From assembly GCF_900169075.1 (NCBI RefSeq), contig NZ_LT827013.1:62001-126000 (forward strand): DNA of 64,000 nucleotides. Reading direction: 5' to 3'. Of the stretch, positions 43,753 to 51,479 are shown piece after piece (the first letter of the stretch is position 1; the number at the start of each line of letters is the position of its first letter). The stretch is from Chryseobacterium phocaeense. GTDB taxonomy: Bacteria > Bacteroidota > Bacteroidia > Flavobacteriales > Weeksellaceae. The position numbers were made by a program, and so were the translations under genes. Under the pieces are notes generated by a model that had not been told where the DNA came from, did not search any database, and saw only the letters and a program-made list of their open reading frames with translations.

Positions 43753-45105
43753 TTAATATTCTCCCGGTCTTCTTCTTCCCATATTTCTGAGATGGTCCAT
43801 TCTTTCCTTTTCTGCCCGCCTTTTATTTACTCTTTCTGCTTTTCCGGTAGAGATATTTTCGGTAAATGTTTTTTCAAATTCAACTTTAGTTATGAATGGC
43901 TTGTATCCTCTAATGTGCTGTAGGATAAACCAGTATCTGAAGCCTAATAAGTAGTAATATTTTTTCTCAATATCCGGCATATCCAAACCAAAATGATCAT
44001 ACAGAGAAACTTTATAGGTGGCATTGTAGCTTCCGTTATCTGATTTGGTAAATTTTGTTAGTTTAACCTCATAAGCCCAGGTGTCATTCATACAAATCGT
44101 AAGTCCCCCTAAAAACGTATCCTTTAATGTTGTAAATTGTGGATGTCCCCAGCCTCTATTTCCAAATTTCCCAATTTCGTTATCGGTAAAATGTATTTCA
44201 TCATCTTCAACAGAAGCAACGTTTCCATGGCTTTTCTTGATTCGGTCGGCAATCTCATCTTCCATGCTCAGGCAGAATCTCTGATTTGAAGGGTGCTGCA
44301 ATACATGCTTTGTCAAAACAGGGTTGGTATATTCGCCTCCCTCACTGCGTTTAAATTTTTCAATCATATCAAGCGCAACGGTTTCAAGCTCTCCAACAGA
44401 GAACAGGTCCGTAACCATACGTCTGAAACCTGCCCATAATTCTTCATCTGTTTTATCCCTGATTTCAGCTTTGATCCATATACCTTTGCTTTCTACATCA
44501 TGCAGAGTATAGCGTGACGGATACTGATTCGATACTCCTAATCCGTAGCAAAGATCATCCGCAAGATTAACTCCCTGTCTGTCTTTTCCTTTTATTTTGA
44601 ATCTGTCAATATAAACCGGTAATGGATTATTTATTTTTACTTCAACACTTACTTTATCTATCGGACTTTTGAAATAGGCATAAGCACGCATATCGTAGCA
44701 TGGTAATTTCACCTGTATGGTTTGGGTACTTCCCTCAATGGAAGAATAATCAAAAAAGAAAGGAATTGGCGTTCCATTAATCTTTAACTGCCACAGAAGT
44801 TTTTTATACTCTCTTTTTTCCGCAGATCTGTTAAATGTAGCCTTGAACCAGTACTTTTCACCTTCTTTGGGCTTGCTTATTTTACCTCCGTTATCATCAA
44901 ACGGGCCTTCAACTTTAGTAACTAGTAAAGTATTGTCCTTCTTAGCAACATATTCATCCAGCTTTTTTCCGCCTTTTCTGCCGTAAAAAGTATTTTCCTG
45001 CGGAGATTTGAAATCCAGAGCCCCCTTGGAAGCATCTTTCATAATATGTTCTGCTTCCTTATAAGATTTGCCAAAGACATTCCGTATGATATTTCCTCCT
45101 TCCAT
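43753..45105 (-). CDS. Putative T6SS effector with DUF3289-like C-terminal domain
   Basis: 450 residues from the ATG at 45105 (MEGGNIIRNVFGKSYKEAEH). A frame extension to 45195 would overlap the YdcF remnant and looks non-coding. The first ~200 residues hold an Ig-like segment (EKYWFKATFNRSAEKREYKK). From ~205 the sequence follows what I remember of DUF3289: ELWAGFRRMVTDLFSVGE, LTICMNDTWAYEVKLTKF, YDHFGLDMPDIEKKYYYLLG and YWFILQHIRGYKPFITKVEF. That family is best known from enteric bacteria, where it often sits among polymorphic toxin genes; its activity is unknown. Position between vgrG and a lipoprotein gene supports an effector role. Confidence 0.7.
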   Translation of the reverse strand: MEGGNIIRNVFGKSYKEAEHIMKDASKGALDFKSPQENTFYGRKGGKKLDEYVAKKDNTLLVTKVEGPFDDNGGKISKPKEGEKYWFKATFNRSAEKREYKKLLWQLKINGTPIPFFFDYSSIEGSTQTIQVKLPCYDMRAYAYFKSPIDKVSVEVKINNPLPVYIDRFKIKGKDRQGVNLADDLCYGLGVSNQYPSRYTLHDVESKGIWIKAEIRDKTDEELWAGFRRMVTDLFSVGELETVALDMIEKFKRSEGGEYTNPVLTKHVLQHPSNQRFCLSMEDEIADRIKKSHGNVASVEDDEIHFTDNEIGKFGNRGWGHPQFTTLKDTFLGGLTICMNDTWAYEVKLTKFTKSDNGSYNATYKVSLYDHFGLDMPDIEKKYYYLLGFRYWFILQHIRGYKPFITKVEFEKTFTENISTGKAERVNKRRAEKERMDHLRNMGRRRPGEY

Positions 45106-45178
45106 GATTATGTTATAAAATTTTACAATGGATGTGCTTCTATATTTTGATCTTCTATGATGAGTGTTAAGCTCTGCT

Positions 45179-45736
45179 TTATAAATAGTAGGCAAAAAAC
45201 TCTCTGAACACCGAATAGATATCCCTCATTTCAAAATAGTCCGCACTGGAAGCCGTAGTGTGCTCAAAGTGATTCTTTTTGAATAACTTCCTGATACGGG
45301 TTTGATGATAATACTGAGATACCGATACAATACTTTTATAATCTAGACTGTCAGCAATTTTGATAGAATTAATGACTGTTTTTTCAGTATTATCCCCAAA
45401 ATTGTCTGTGATGATCTGCTCAGGAGGAATTTTGTTTTCAACCAGATATTTTTTCATTTCCTTTCCTTCTCAATAGCCTTCTTTACCTAAACCGCCGCTT
45501 ACCAGTATTTTTTTCGTCCTATTATTTCTGTACACATCAATACTCTTGTCCAGTCGGGCCTTCAGTCGTGGAGATAAGGTTCCGTCCTTATTTACTGTGT
45601 TGCCGAATACAACTGCTAATTCGGCATATTGTTTTTGATCACTCAGGCCATCTGCAATGGTATAAACAGAATGGGTCACGAACCATATTGCCCAGAGGAC
45701 AATAGCATATCTGAAAATATTTTTCACCAATTTCAT
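45179..45736 (-). pseudogene. YdcF/SanA (DUF218) family gene interrupted by an in-frame TGA
   Basis: The frame reads MKLVKNIFRYAIVLWAIWF (membrane anchor), AELAVVFGNTVNKDGTLSPR, KILVSGGLGKEGY, then TGA at 45470-45472. It goes on without a frame change into EGKEMKKYLVENKIPPEQII, SIVSVSQYYHQTRIRKLFKK and FREFFAYYL. Read through the stop it is about 185 residues, normal for the family, and the motifs on both sides (SGG, SQxYH) are those of DUF218. So one nonsense change has split the gene, unless the base is a sequencing error or the codon is read through. SanA/ElyC-like proteins act in the cell envelope. An internal ATG at 45457 could give a truncated product, probably useless. Confidence 0.8.
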
Positions 45737-45742
45737 GTAAGC

Positions 45743-47656
45743 TTACTGCATTTTTACCTGCTTGCCGCTATTGATATTAACCTCTTTGGCACTTTCTACA
45801 TTGATGGCATCCTTCGTGCTGATATATGAGCCGGCTTCCATATTTTCCGTAATATTTTTTGCCCTGGAACTTCTTCCGGCTTCAGCGGTTTCAATGATGT
45901 TGCTTGCTGTAAGGTTATAATCATCATTTGCCGTTTCAGTGATATCTTCACCGGCCATAATGTTAATATTCTTCTGTGCGGAAGCAATAATATTGCGTCC
46001 GGCATTGATCTGTACATTTTCTCCGGCGGTAAACGTCATGTTTTTAGGAGCATTCACCGTAATATTTCCTTTCCCATCCATTAAATAAGTATTGCCACTG
46101 GGATCTTCTATGAAAATACTGCCTTCCTGATCATTAAAAATGATTTTGTTCCCGCTTCTGGTCTGTATGGATTTAATATGATTGTTAAGTCCGCCTCCCA
46201 AAGCTACCTGGCCATGGAACATCCCTCCCATTGCGAAGGGAAAATCAGGGTGGTGGTATTCGAAACCGACCATTACCTGGTCTCCAACCTCCGGAATGGC
46301 TACATAGCCTCTGTTCTGCGTAATGGCATCGGTGCCTCCTGCGTCAGGGCTCATCATCCTTATAAAATGGGTAGTATCCGGATTCCGCTGCCAGTCAAAC
46401 TGCACTTGTATCCGACCCTGGTTCATGGGATCTGTATTGGAAATAACGGTTGCCACCTGTGGTTGCGCGTTGGGGATTATAAAATCTGGTTTAGGCATAA
46501 ATCCGGTTCCATCGGCCACCGCTTCAAATGCTCCGGAATAGTATCCACGGGCGTTTACTTCATGGATTATTTCTGTAACGGTTATTTTTGTGAAATAGGA
46601 GGTTTCGTTGGTGTCCGGCTTACGCATCTCAATATCTGCACAGCAGCCCGGGTATAAAAAAGGGACCGTGGTATTCCCTGAAACGGTAAAAACCTCTACG
46701 GCAGCACTTCCTGCAGCACTTTTCTGTGAATCGTCAACATCCATAAACATGTTGGGATTCACGGGAGCAGGGGAGAGTGAACGTGTTTTGAAAATATTAT
46801 TGTTAAGTTCATACGCTTTGGCCGGGATTTCTCCCAGATGCCTGATATTATTTTCAGAGCCTTCCATCTTGGTGTGGCTGCTGCTGTTATATCCAAAATA
46901 TTCGGGTTTGGTATGCACTGCCTTCAGCTCTACCTGAACATCGCTTACATTACTGCCATAAATAAGGCGTACCGGTTTTTCAGAGGGAGGAAGTTTTCCA
47001 AAATGGAGAATCTCGCCATCGTAATAAAACTGCTCGCCATAAGCTTCAGCGGTTCTTGCAAGAAAATTATAATGGGTTTCGTTGTATTGGGAGCTATAAT
47101 TAATATAGCTTTTATTCTGGGGATCAATTCTGAAATCGAATTTTGAAGAACCCAGCGCATCTTTTATGATTTTATCAGCGATGATACCTGTATTAACGGA
47201 CTGTGCCCCTCCAAAACTTTGGGTATGCGGTGCCGAATCCATCAGAATCGTAGGGCTCTCACCCTTGAGAACAATATTTCCCAGGCTCATTTTTTCCTGG
47301 CTGAATGCTGCTTTTGTAATGACTCCTACAAAGGTTCTTTCCGGACTTTCATTTTCATAGTCCTTATATTTAAAAACAACTGTGATTCTTTTTCCCAGGA
47401 ACTGACGGGCTTCTTCTAAGTTGTGGTTTTGTGCAGCTCCTAAAGAATCATGAGCCAGAATCAACTCGAAATGATGATGCCGCCTGGCACTCTGCTGTAA
47501 ACGGAAGTGCTTAAAATGTCTGACGGATTTTCCTTCAATCACAATATCCAGTTTTACTACACGATTGATCCCCGGAACATAATTAACAGAGATCTTATCG
47601 GCATTAGCAGGAGCTTTATGATTGGAACGGAACAAAAAATTGCTATTTTCTTCCAT
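45743..47656 (-). CDS. vgrG: Type VI secretion system tip protein VgrG (Bacteroidota subtype)
   Basis: 637 residues from the ATG at 47656 (MEENSNFLFRSNHKAPANAD); the frame extends to 47710 without support. It has a gp27-like N-terminal half (QYNETHYNFLARTAEAYGEQ, FYYDGEILHFGKLP) and a gp5-like OB fold (TDPMNQGRIQVQFDWQRN, RGYVAIPEVGDQVMVGFEY). The C-terminal beta-helix is made of short repeats (VNAPKNMTFTAGENVQINAG, IIASAQKNINIMAGEDITET). It forms the trimeric tip that carries PAAR-like effectors through the tube. No catalytic extension is present, so the cargo must be separate. It is followed after 6 bases by the YdcF remnant. Confidence 0.92.
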   Translation of the reverse strand: MEENSNFLFRSNHKAPANADKISVNYVPGINRVVKLDIVIEGKSVRHFKHFRLQQSARRHHHFELILAHDSLGAAQNHNLEEARQFLGKRITVVFKYKDYENESPERTFVGVITKAAFSQEKMSLGNIVLKGESPTILMDSAPHTQSFGGAQSVNTGIIADKIIKDALGSSKFDFRIDPQNKSYINYSSQYNETHYNFLARTAEAYGEQFYYDGEILHFGKLPPSEKPVRLIYGSNVSDVQVELKAVHTKPEYFGYNSSSHTKMEGSENNIRHLGEIPAKAYELNNNIFKTRSLSPAPVNPNMFMDVDDSQKSAAGSAAVEVFTVSGNTTVPFLYPGCCADIEMRKPDTNETSYFTKITVTEIIHEVNARGYYSGAFEAVADGTGFMPKPDFIIPNAQPQVATVISNTDPMNQGRIQVQFDWQRNPDTTHFIRMMSPDAGGTDAITQNRGYVAIPEVGDQVMVGFEYHHPDFPFAMGGMFHGQVALGGGLNNHIKSIQTRSGNKIIFNDQEGSIFIEDPSGNTYLMDGKGNITVNAPKNMTFTAGENVQINAGRNIIASAQKNINIMAGEDITETANDDYNLTASNIIETAEAGRSSRAKNITENMEAGSYISTKDAINVESAKEVNINSGKQVKMQ

Positions 47657-47757
47657 GATTATTTGTGATTTTAATGTAAGCTGAAATACAAATTCTATAT
47701 CATACATCATCCTCTATTTTTTCATAAGAAAAATTAGTATGAAGATAAAATGACTTC

Positions 47758-47807
47758 AGAAAAAAGACAGAACAGCATCCCTTTAGCTGGGTGTACCATT
47801 CTGTCTG
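47758..47807 (-). terminator. Terminator or attenuator between hcp and vgrG
   Basis: On the minus strand a stem AGACAGAA / TTCTGTCT closes a larger loop that holds a small CCC-GGG hairpin, followed by a T-run. It lies 28 bases behind hcp. It would let hcp be made in excess over the downstream genes. Confidence 0.6.
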
Positions 47808-47834
47808 CTGTTTTTTTGAATAGGAATTATATTC

Positions 47835-48242
47835 TTAAGATGTAGGCCATTCTGCCAGGTAAGAAGAGTTGCCCAGATCAATTTGTTCTGCACTTACTAC
47901 AAAGCTGATCAGCATACTGTTTTCATCGATAGCATCGAAGTCTACTTCATGCTGGATTACGTATCCGTTTTGCCATTTCAAAGTAGTTAATGTTCCTTCT
48001 TCGTGAGACTTGTTGAAAGTAACCTCTCCTACAGTTGGCTTATATTTTCCGTTTAATAAGCTTTCAAGGATGTCAGATTTTTCAGTAGCTTCTACTGTGA
48101 TTTTGATCAATGCATTGGAAGGGTCAGATGCTACTCTTCCTGATACGTCTGTAGAACGGGATACACTGTAGTTAAGTTTTAATAACTTTTGTCCTTCACC
48201 GTTGTTGAATTTTAGAATTCCTCTTGAATTTCTTTCTGCCAT
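47835..48242 (-). CDS. tssD: Type VI secretion system tube protein TssD (Hcp), Bacteroidota subtype
   Basis: A 135-residue protein of the TssD family that takes the place of Hcp in the T6SS of Bacteroidota. It starts MAERNSRGILKFNNGEGQKL, with KLLKLNYSVSRSTDVSGRVA, a middle part SDILESLLNGKYKPTVGEVT and an end SFVVSAEQIDLGNSSYLAEW. Hexameric rings of it form the inner tube that is pushed into the target cell. It is the first gene of the island. A TATTTTTG box lies at 48293-48300, 50 bases upstream. A terminator lies behind it. Confidence 0.92.
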   Translation of the reverse strand: MAERNSRGILKFNNGEGQKLLKLNYSVSRSTDVSGRVASDPSNALIKITVEATEKSDILESLLNGKYKPTVGEVTFNKSHEEGTLTTLKWQNGYVIQHEVDFDAIDENSMLISFVVSAEQIDLGNSSYLAEWPTS

Positions 48243-48292
48243 GATAAGTAAATTTTAATTGTTAATATGTGTGTTTTGTTATCTTATGTCAC

Positions 48293-48300
48293 CAAAAATA
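48293..48300 (-). promoter_or_regulatory. -10-type box of the T6SS cargo island
   Basis: TATTTTTG on the minus strand, 50 bases before hcp. No clear TTTG is found 19 bases upstream (a T-run is there instead). The rest of the 281-base spacer up to accC is AT-rich and holds only the accC terminator. Confidence 0.45.
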
Positions 48301-48478
48301 GAAGTAATTAGATTATCTTAAAAAAAAAATGGAAGAAATTTTAAAAAGTGTAGTAATTCTGCGACTAACAACTGTTAGGTAATTTGTTTATTGGTAATCA
48401 GTGGTTTATAGATTTTATTATTAAGGATTTATGAACTCCCGATGGATAGGGAGATTACTTAACCTCCTGAAAATAAAA

Positions 48479-48502
48479 AGCTGCCTCATAAAGAGGCTGC
48501 TT
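48479..48502 (-). terminator. Probable terminator of accC
   Basis: A stem around GCCTC / GAGGC with imperfect outer pairs and a 5-base loop (ATAAA), T-rich on the minus strand, 22 bases behind the accC stop. Confidence 0.6.
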
Positions 48503-48523
48503 AGTATCTGTATTTAAATAATC

Positions 48524-49879
48524 TTAATGATTATCATATTTTCTGTCCATAACAAAATCCTCCATGAATTTTGTAGTATAGTTTCCTGCAAGATAATCTT
48601 CATTGTCCATCAGCTGTCTGTGGAAAGGAATAGTGGTTTTTACCCCTTCAATGTAGAATTCTTCCAAAGCACGTCTCATCTTGGCAATAGCTTCTTCACG
48701 GGTCTGTGCCGTTGTAATAAGCTTTGCAATCATTGAGTCATAATTGGAAGGAATAGTATATCCTGAATACACGTGGGTATCTACTCTTATTCCATGTCCG
48801 CCGGGAATATTAAGTCCTGTGATTTTCCCTGGAGAAGGTCTGAAGTCTGCATAAGGATCCTCAGCATTGATTCTACACTCAATTGAATGCAGTTTAGGGT
48901 AGTAATTGATTCCGGAGATAGGAGTTCCTGCAGCAAGAAGAATCTGCTCTCTGATCAGGTCATAATCAATTACCTGCTCAGTAATAGGGTGCTCTACCTG
49001 GATTCTTGTATTCATTTCCATGAAATAGAAATTTCTGTGCTTGTCTACAAGGAATTCAATAGTTCCCACCCCTTCATAGCCAATGAATTCTGCTGCTTTT
49101 ACAGCGGCTTCACCCATTTTCTCACGAAGTTCATCTGTCATGAACGGAGAAGGAGTTTCTTCTGTAAGCTTCTGATTTCTTCTCTGTACGGAGCAGTCTC
49201 TTTCAGAAAGGTGACATGCTTTACCATACTGGTCACCGGCAACCTGGATTTCGATGTGTCTTGGCTCTTCAATCAGTTTTTCCATGTACATTCCTCCGTT
49301 TCCGAAAGCAGCTACAGCTTCCTGAATTGCAGATTCCCAATGGTCTTTAAGGTCTTCCGCTTTCCATACAGCTCTCATTCCTTTTCCACCACCACCTGCA
49401 GTAGCTTTGATCATCACTGGGTATCCAGTTTCTTCAGCCACTTTTACAGCGTGCTCATAAGATTCAATCAATCCGTCAGAACCAGGTACGCAAGGAACGC
49501 CGGCAGCCTTCATAGTGGCTTTGGCATTGGCTTTATCACCCATTTTTTCAATCTGCTCCGGAGAAGCACCAATAAACTTGATGTTGTTTTTCTGGCAGAT
49601 CCCTGAGAAGTTGGCATTTTCAGAAAGGAATCCGTAGCCTGGGTGGATCGCGTCAGCATTGGTAATTTCCGCTGCTGCAATAATGTTAGGAATTTTCAGG
49701 TATGAGTCTTTACTCATAGCAGGACCAATACATACCGCTTCGTCAGCAAATCTTACGTGAAGACTGTCTTTGTCTGCAGTAGAGTATACCGCAACGGTTT
49801 TGATCCCCATTTCTTTACAAGTACGTAAAATACGCATTGCAATCTCGCCACGATTGGCTATTAATATTTTTTTGAACAT
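48524..49879 (-). CDS. accC: Acetyl-CoA carboxylase biotin carboxylase subunit
   Basis: 451 residues from the ATG at 49879 ([20 protein letters not shown]), the standard start. It is an ATP-grasp enzyme with [15 protein letters not shown] (~160), [57 protein letters not shown] and [15 protein letters not shown]. It carboxylates the biotin of AccB with ATP and bicarbonate. It lies 99 bases behind accB, and that spacer is filled by short tandem arrays. A terminator follows at 48479-48502. Confidence 0.97.
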   Translation of the reverse strand: MFKKILIANRGEIAMRILRTCKEMGIKTVAVYSTADKDSLHVRFADEAVCIGPAMSKDSYLKIPNIIAAAEITNADAIHPGYGFLSENANFSGICQKNNIKFIGASPEQIEKMGDKANAKATMKAAGVPCVPGSDGLIESYEHAVKVAEETGYPVMIKATAGGGGKGMRAVWKAEDLKDHWESAIQEAVAAFGNGGMYMEKLIEEPRHIEIQVAGDQYGKACHLSERDCSVQRRNQKLTEETPSPFMTDELREKMGEAAVKAAEFIGYEGVGTIEFLVDKHRNFYFMEMNTRIQVEHPITEQVIDYDLIREQILLAAGTPISGINYYPKLHSIECRINAEDPYADFRPSPGKITGLNIPGGHGIRVDTHVYSGYTIPSNYDSMIAKLITTAQTREEAIAKMRRALEEFYIEGVKTTIPFHRQLMDNEDYLAGNYTTKFMEDFVMDRKYDNH

Positions 49880-49888
49880 CTTTTTCAA

Positions 49889-49979
49889 TTTGAAAATTAG
49901 ATAATTTGAAAATTAGATAATGTTATTTTGAATGCAGAATGAAGTCTAACATCTAATGTCTAACATCTAACTTCTAAAT
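49889..49979. repeat. Octamer and heptamer arrays between accB and accC
   Basis: Plus-strand reading: TTTGAAAA TTAGATAA twice (49889-49920, a perfect 16-bp tandem repeat). After 24 other bases come five 7-base units TCTAACA, TCTAATG, TCTAACA, TCTAACT, TCTAAAT (49945-49979). The last base of the array is the first base of the accB stop codon (TTA on this strand). Confidence 0.8.
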
Positions 49980-50467
49980 TAAGATGGATCTACTAAGAAC
50001 AAAGGCTGATCATATTCTACCGGAGTAGCATCGTCTACTAGGATCTTAACGATTTTTCCGCTGATTTCAGAATCGATCTGGTTGAACAGCTTCATCGCTT
50101 CAATTACACAAACTACTTTCCCTGCAGAAATTTCGTCACCTACGTTTACGAACACATCTTTATCCGGAGATGGCTTTCTGTAGAAAGTACCGATCATTGG
50201 AGATTTGATAGCCACATATTTGCTGTCATCAGATGCTGCCTCGGTTTTTTCAGCCGGAGCTGCTGCCTGAACTGCCGGAGCCGCTGCCTGAACCGGAGCT
50301 GCTGCCTGAGGAGCTGTATGATAAACTGCCGGCTGTGCATAAACTGCATCGCTGCCCGCTAATGGAGTTTTAATAGTGATTTCGAAATCTTTAGTTTTGT
50401 ACTTCACTTCTGAAACTTCAGCCTTAGATACAAACTTGATAAGATTTTGTATGTCTTTAATGTCCAT
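49979..50467 (-). CDS. accB: Acetyl-CoA carboxylase biotin carboxyl carrier protein
   Basis: A 162-residue protein. It has MDIKDIQNLIKFVSKAEVSE at the N-terminus, a flexible Ala/Pro-rich linker (~55-80, made of AAPVQAAAPAVQ-like repeats), and the biotinyl domain with VCVIEAMKLFNQI, where the Lys of EAMK carries the biotin. It ends DQPLFLVDPS. It is upstream of accC in the usual order. A TATCTTTG box at 50491-50498 lies 24 bases before the start codon. Confidence 0.96.
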   Translation of the reverse strand: MDIKDIQNLIKFVSKAEVSEVKYKTKDFEITIKTPLAGSDAVYAQPAVYHTAPQAAAPVQAAAPAVQAAAPAEKTEAASDDSKYVAIKSPMIGTFYRKPSPDKDVFVNVGDEISAGKVVCVIEAMKLFNQIDSEISGKIVKILVDDATPVEYDQPLFLVDPS

Positions 50468-50520
50468 AAATTTGATATTTGATTTTGGTCCAAAGATACC
50501 AAAAAAACATAAAAAACAAC

Positions 50521-50558
50521 AAAAAACCGCTCGATTTTATCAAAATCGAGCGGTTTTT
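50521..50558 (-). terminator. Intrinsic terminator of rpmF
   Basis: A 17-bp stem AAAAACCGCTCGATTTT / AAAATCGAGCGGTTTTT with a 3-4 base loop, 37 bases behind rpmF. Confidence 0.92.
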
Positions 50559-50594
50559 GTATTAAAATGAGGCTTTTTCAGTGAAAAGCGACTC

Positions 50595-50798
50595 TTAGTT
50601 TTCTTCTGTAGTTGCTACTTCTTTTTCCAATACTACTTTACCTCTGTAGTAAAGTTTTCCTTCATGCCAGTGAGCTCTGTGGTAAAGGTGAAGTTCACCA
50701 GTTGTTGCATCTTTAGCTAATTGAGGAACTACTGCTTTATAGTGAGTTCTTCTCTTATCTCTTCTTGTGGACGACTGTCTTCTCTTAGGATGTGCCAT
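50595..50798 (-). CDS. rpmF: Large subunit ribosomal protein L32 (bL32)
   Basis: 67 residues from the ATG at 50798 ([20 protein letters not shown]), the fixed family start. The frame reaches further upstream but into the spacer. The zinc-binding cysteines found in many L32 are absent ([20 protein letters not shown]), as in other Bacteroidota. It follows the DUF177 gene, a common pair (yceD-rpmF) that is cotranscribed from the promoter at 51408-51438. Confidence 0.96.
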   Translation of the reverse strand: MAHPKRRQSSTRRDKRRTHYKAVVPQLAKDATTGELHLYHRAHWHEGKLYYRGKVVLEKEVATTEEN

Positions 50799-50864
50799 TT
50801 TGAATAACTTTTTTAATTGATGAGCGATGAGATTCATCATCTCATCATATTTAAATTATTTTAT

Positions 50865-51395
50865 TTAATTATTGTCTTTTAATTTTCTCAGTGCGTCCCA
50901 TCTAGGGTCACTGTCATGTTCTTTCTCTTCGTTTTCTTCAATATCTTTAGGACTGAACCTGTCCAGAATTTCCAGATCTTCATCGCTTACATCCGGTGAA
51001 ATTTTTTTCATCGGTATGGAAAGCTGTACATTTTCGTAGATCAGCTGCGCCACATTGAATGCGTGATCTGAGGCGGGAATGGTAATGACATCTTCATTGC
51101 TGTCGTCATATTCTTCACCAAAATGCACCAGAATTTTAATTTCATTTTCAATAGGATAATCAAATGCATCATTGGTAATATCACAAATAAGTTCTACCGT
51201 GCCATGTACTTTGATCTCAAATTCTAAAAAAGTAGTATGCTTTTCAAGGAAAACATCAGCTACTATTCGCGGATTTGTAAATTCCTGTTCAGTGTCAAAT
51301 AATTGAAAGAACGTTTTATCTATCTCAAATTTAAACTCGTGCTTTCCGTTTTTAAGTCCGGAAAAGCTTACGTCATAGTTTCTTAACTTGTCCAT
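50865..51395 (-). CDS. DUF177 / YceD family protein
   Basis: 176 residues from the ATG at 51395 (MDKLRNYDVSFSGLKNGKHE). DUF177 proteins lie next to rpmF in most bacteria and are linked with 23S rRNA handling. It has VELICDITNDAFDYPIENEI in place of the usual C-x-R-C region, so only one of the family cysteines is seen. Then comes DHAFNVAQLIYENVQLSIPM, and the end is typical (DPRWDALRKLKDNN). It lies 66 bases upstream of rpmF, in the same transcript. Confidence 0.9.
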   Translation of the reverse strand: MDKLRNYDVSFSGLKNGKHEFKFEIDKTFFQLFDTEQEFTNPRIVADVFLEKHTTFLEFEIKVHGTVELICDITNDAFDYPIENEIKILVHFGEEYDDSNEDVITIPASDHAFNVAQLIYENVQLSIPMKKISPDVSDEDLEILDRFSPKDIEENEEKEHDSDPRWDALRKLKDNN

Positions 51396-51407
51396 AAAAT
51401 GAGTGTG

Positions 51408-51438
51408 CAAAAATATGCAATTTTTTTATAATAACAAA
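51408..51438 (-). promoter_or_regulatory. Promoter of the DUF177-rpmF operon
   Basis: On the minus strand TTTG (51438-51435), 19 bases, TATTTTTG (51415-51408). This is an exact match to the Bacteroidota promoter layout. The start codon follows 12 bases after the box, so the leader must be very short. Confidence 0.8.
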
Positions 51439-51479
51439 TAAAATGCTTAACAAATTAATTTAAAATTTGTTTTGGCGGA

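Noticed and set aside
48887..49606. Plus-strand frame of 239 codons inside accC
   Set aside because: accC is certain on the minus strand with all ATP-grasp motifs; the frame is rich in Ser, Phe and His as expected for an antisense reading.
49889..49979. Arrays considered as a CRISPR
   Set aside because: Units are 7-8 bases with no spacers and no cas genes.
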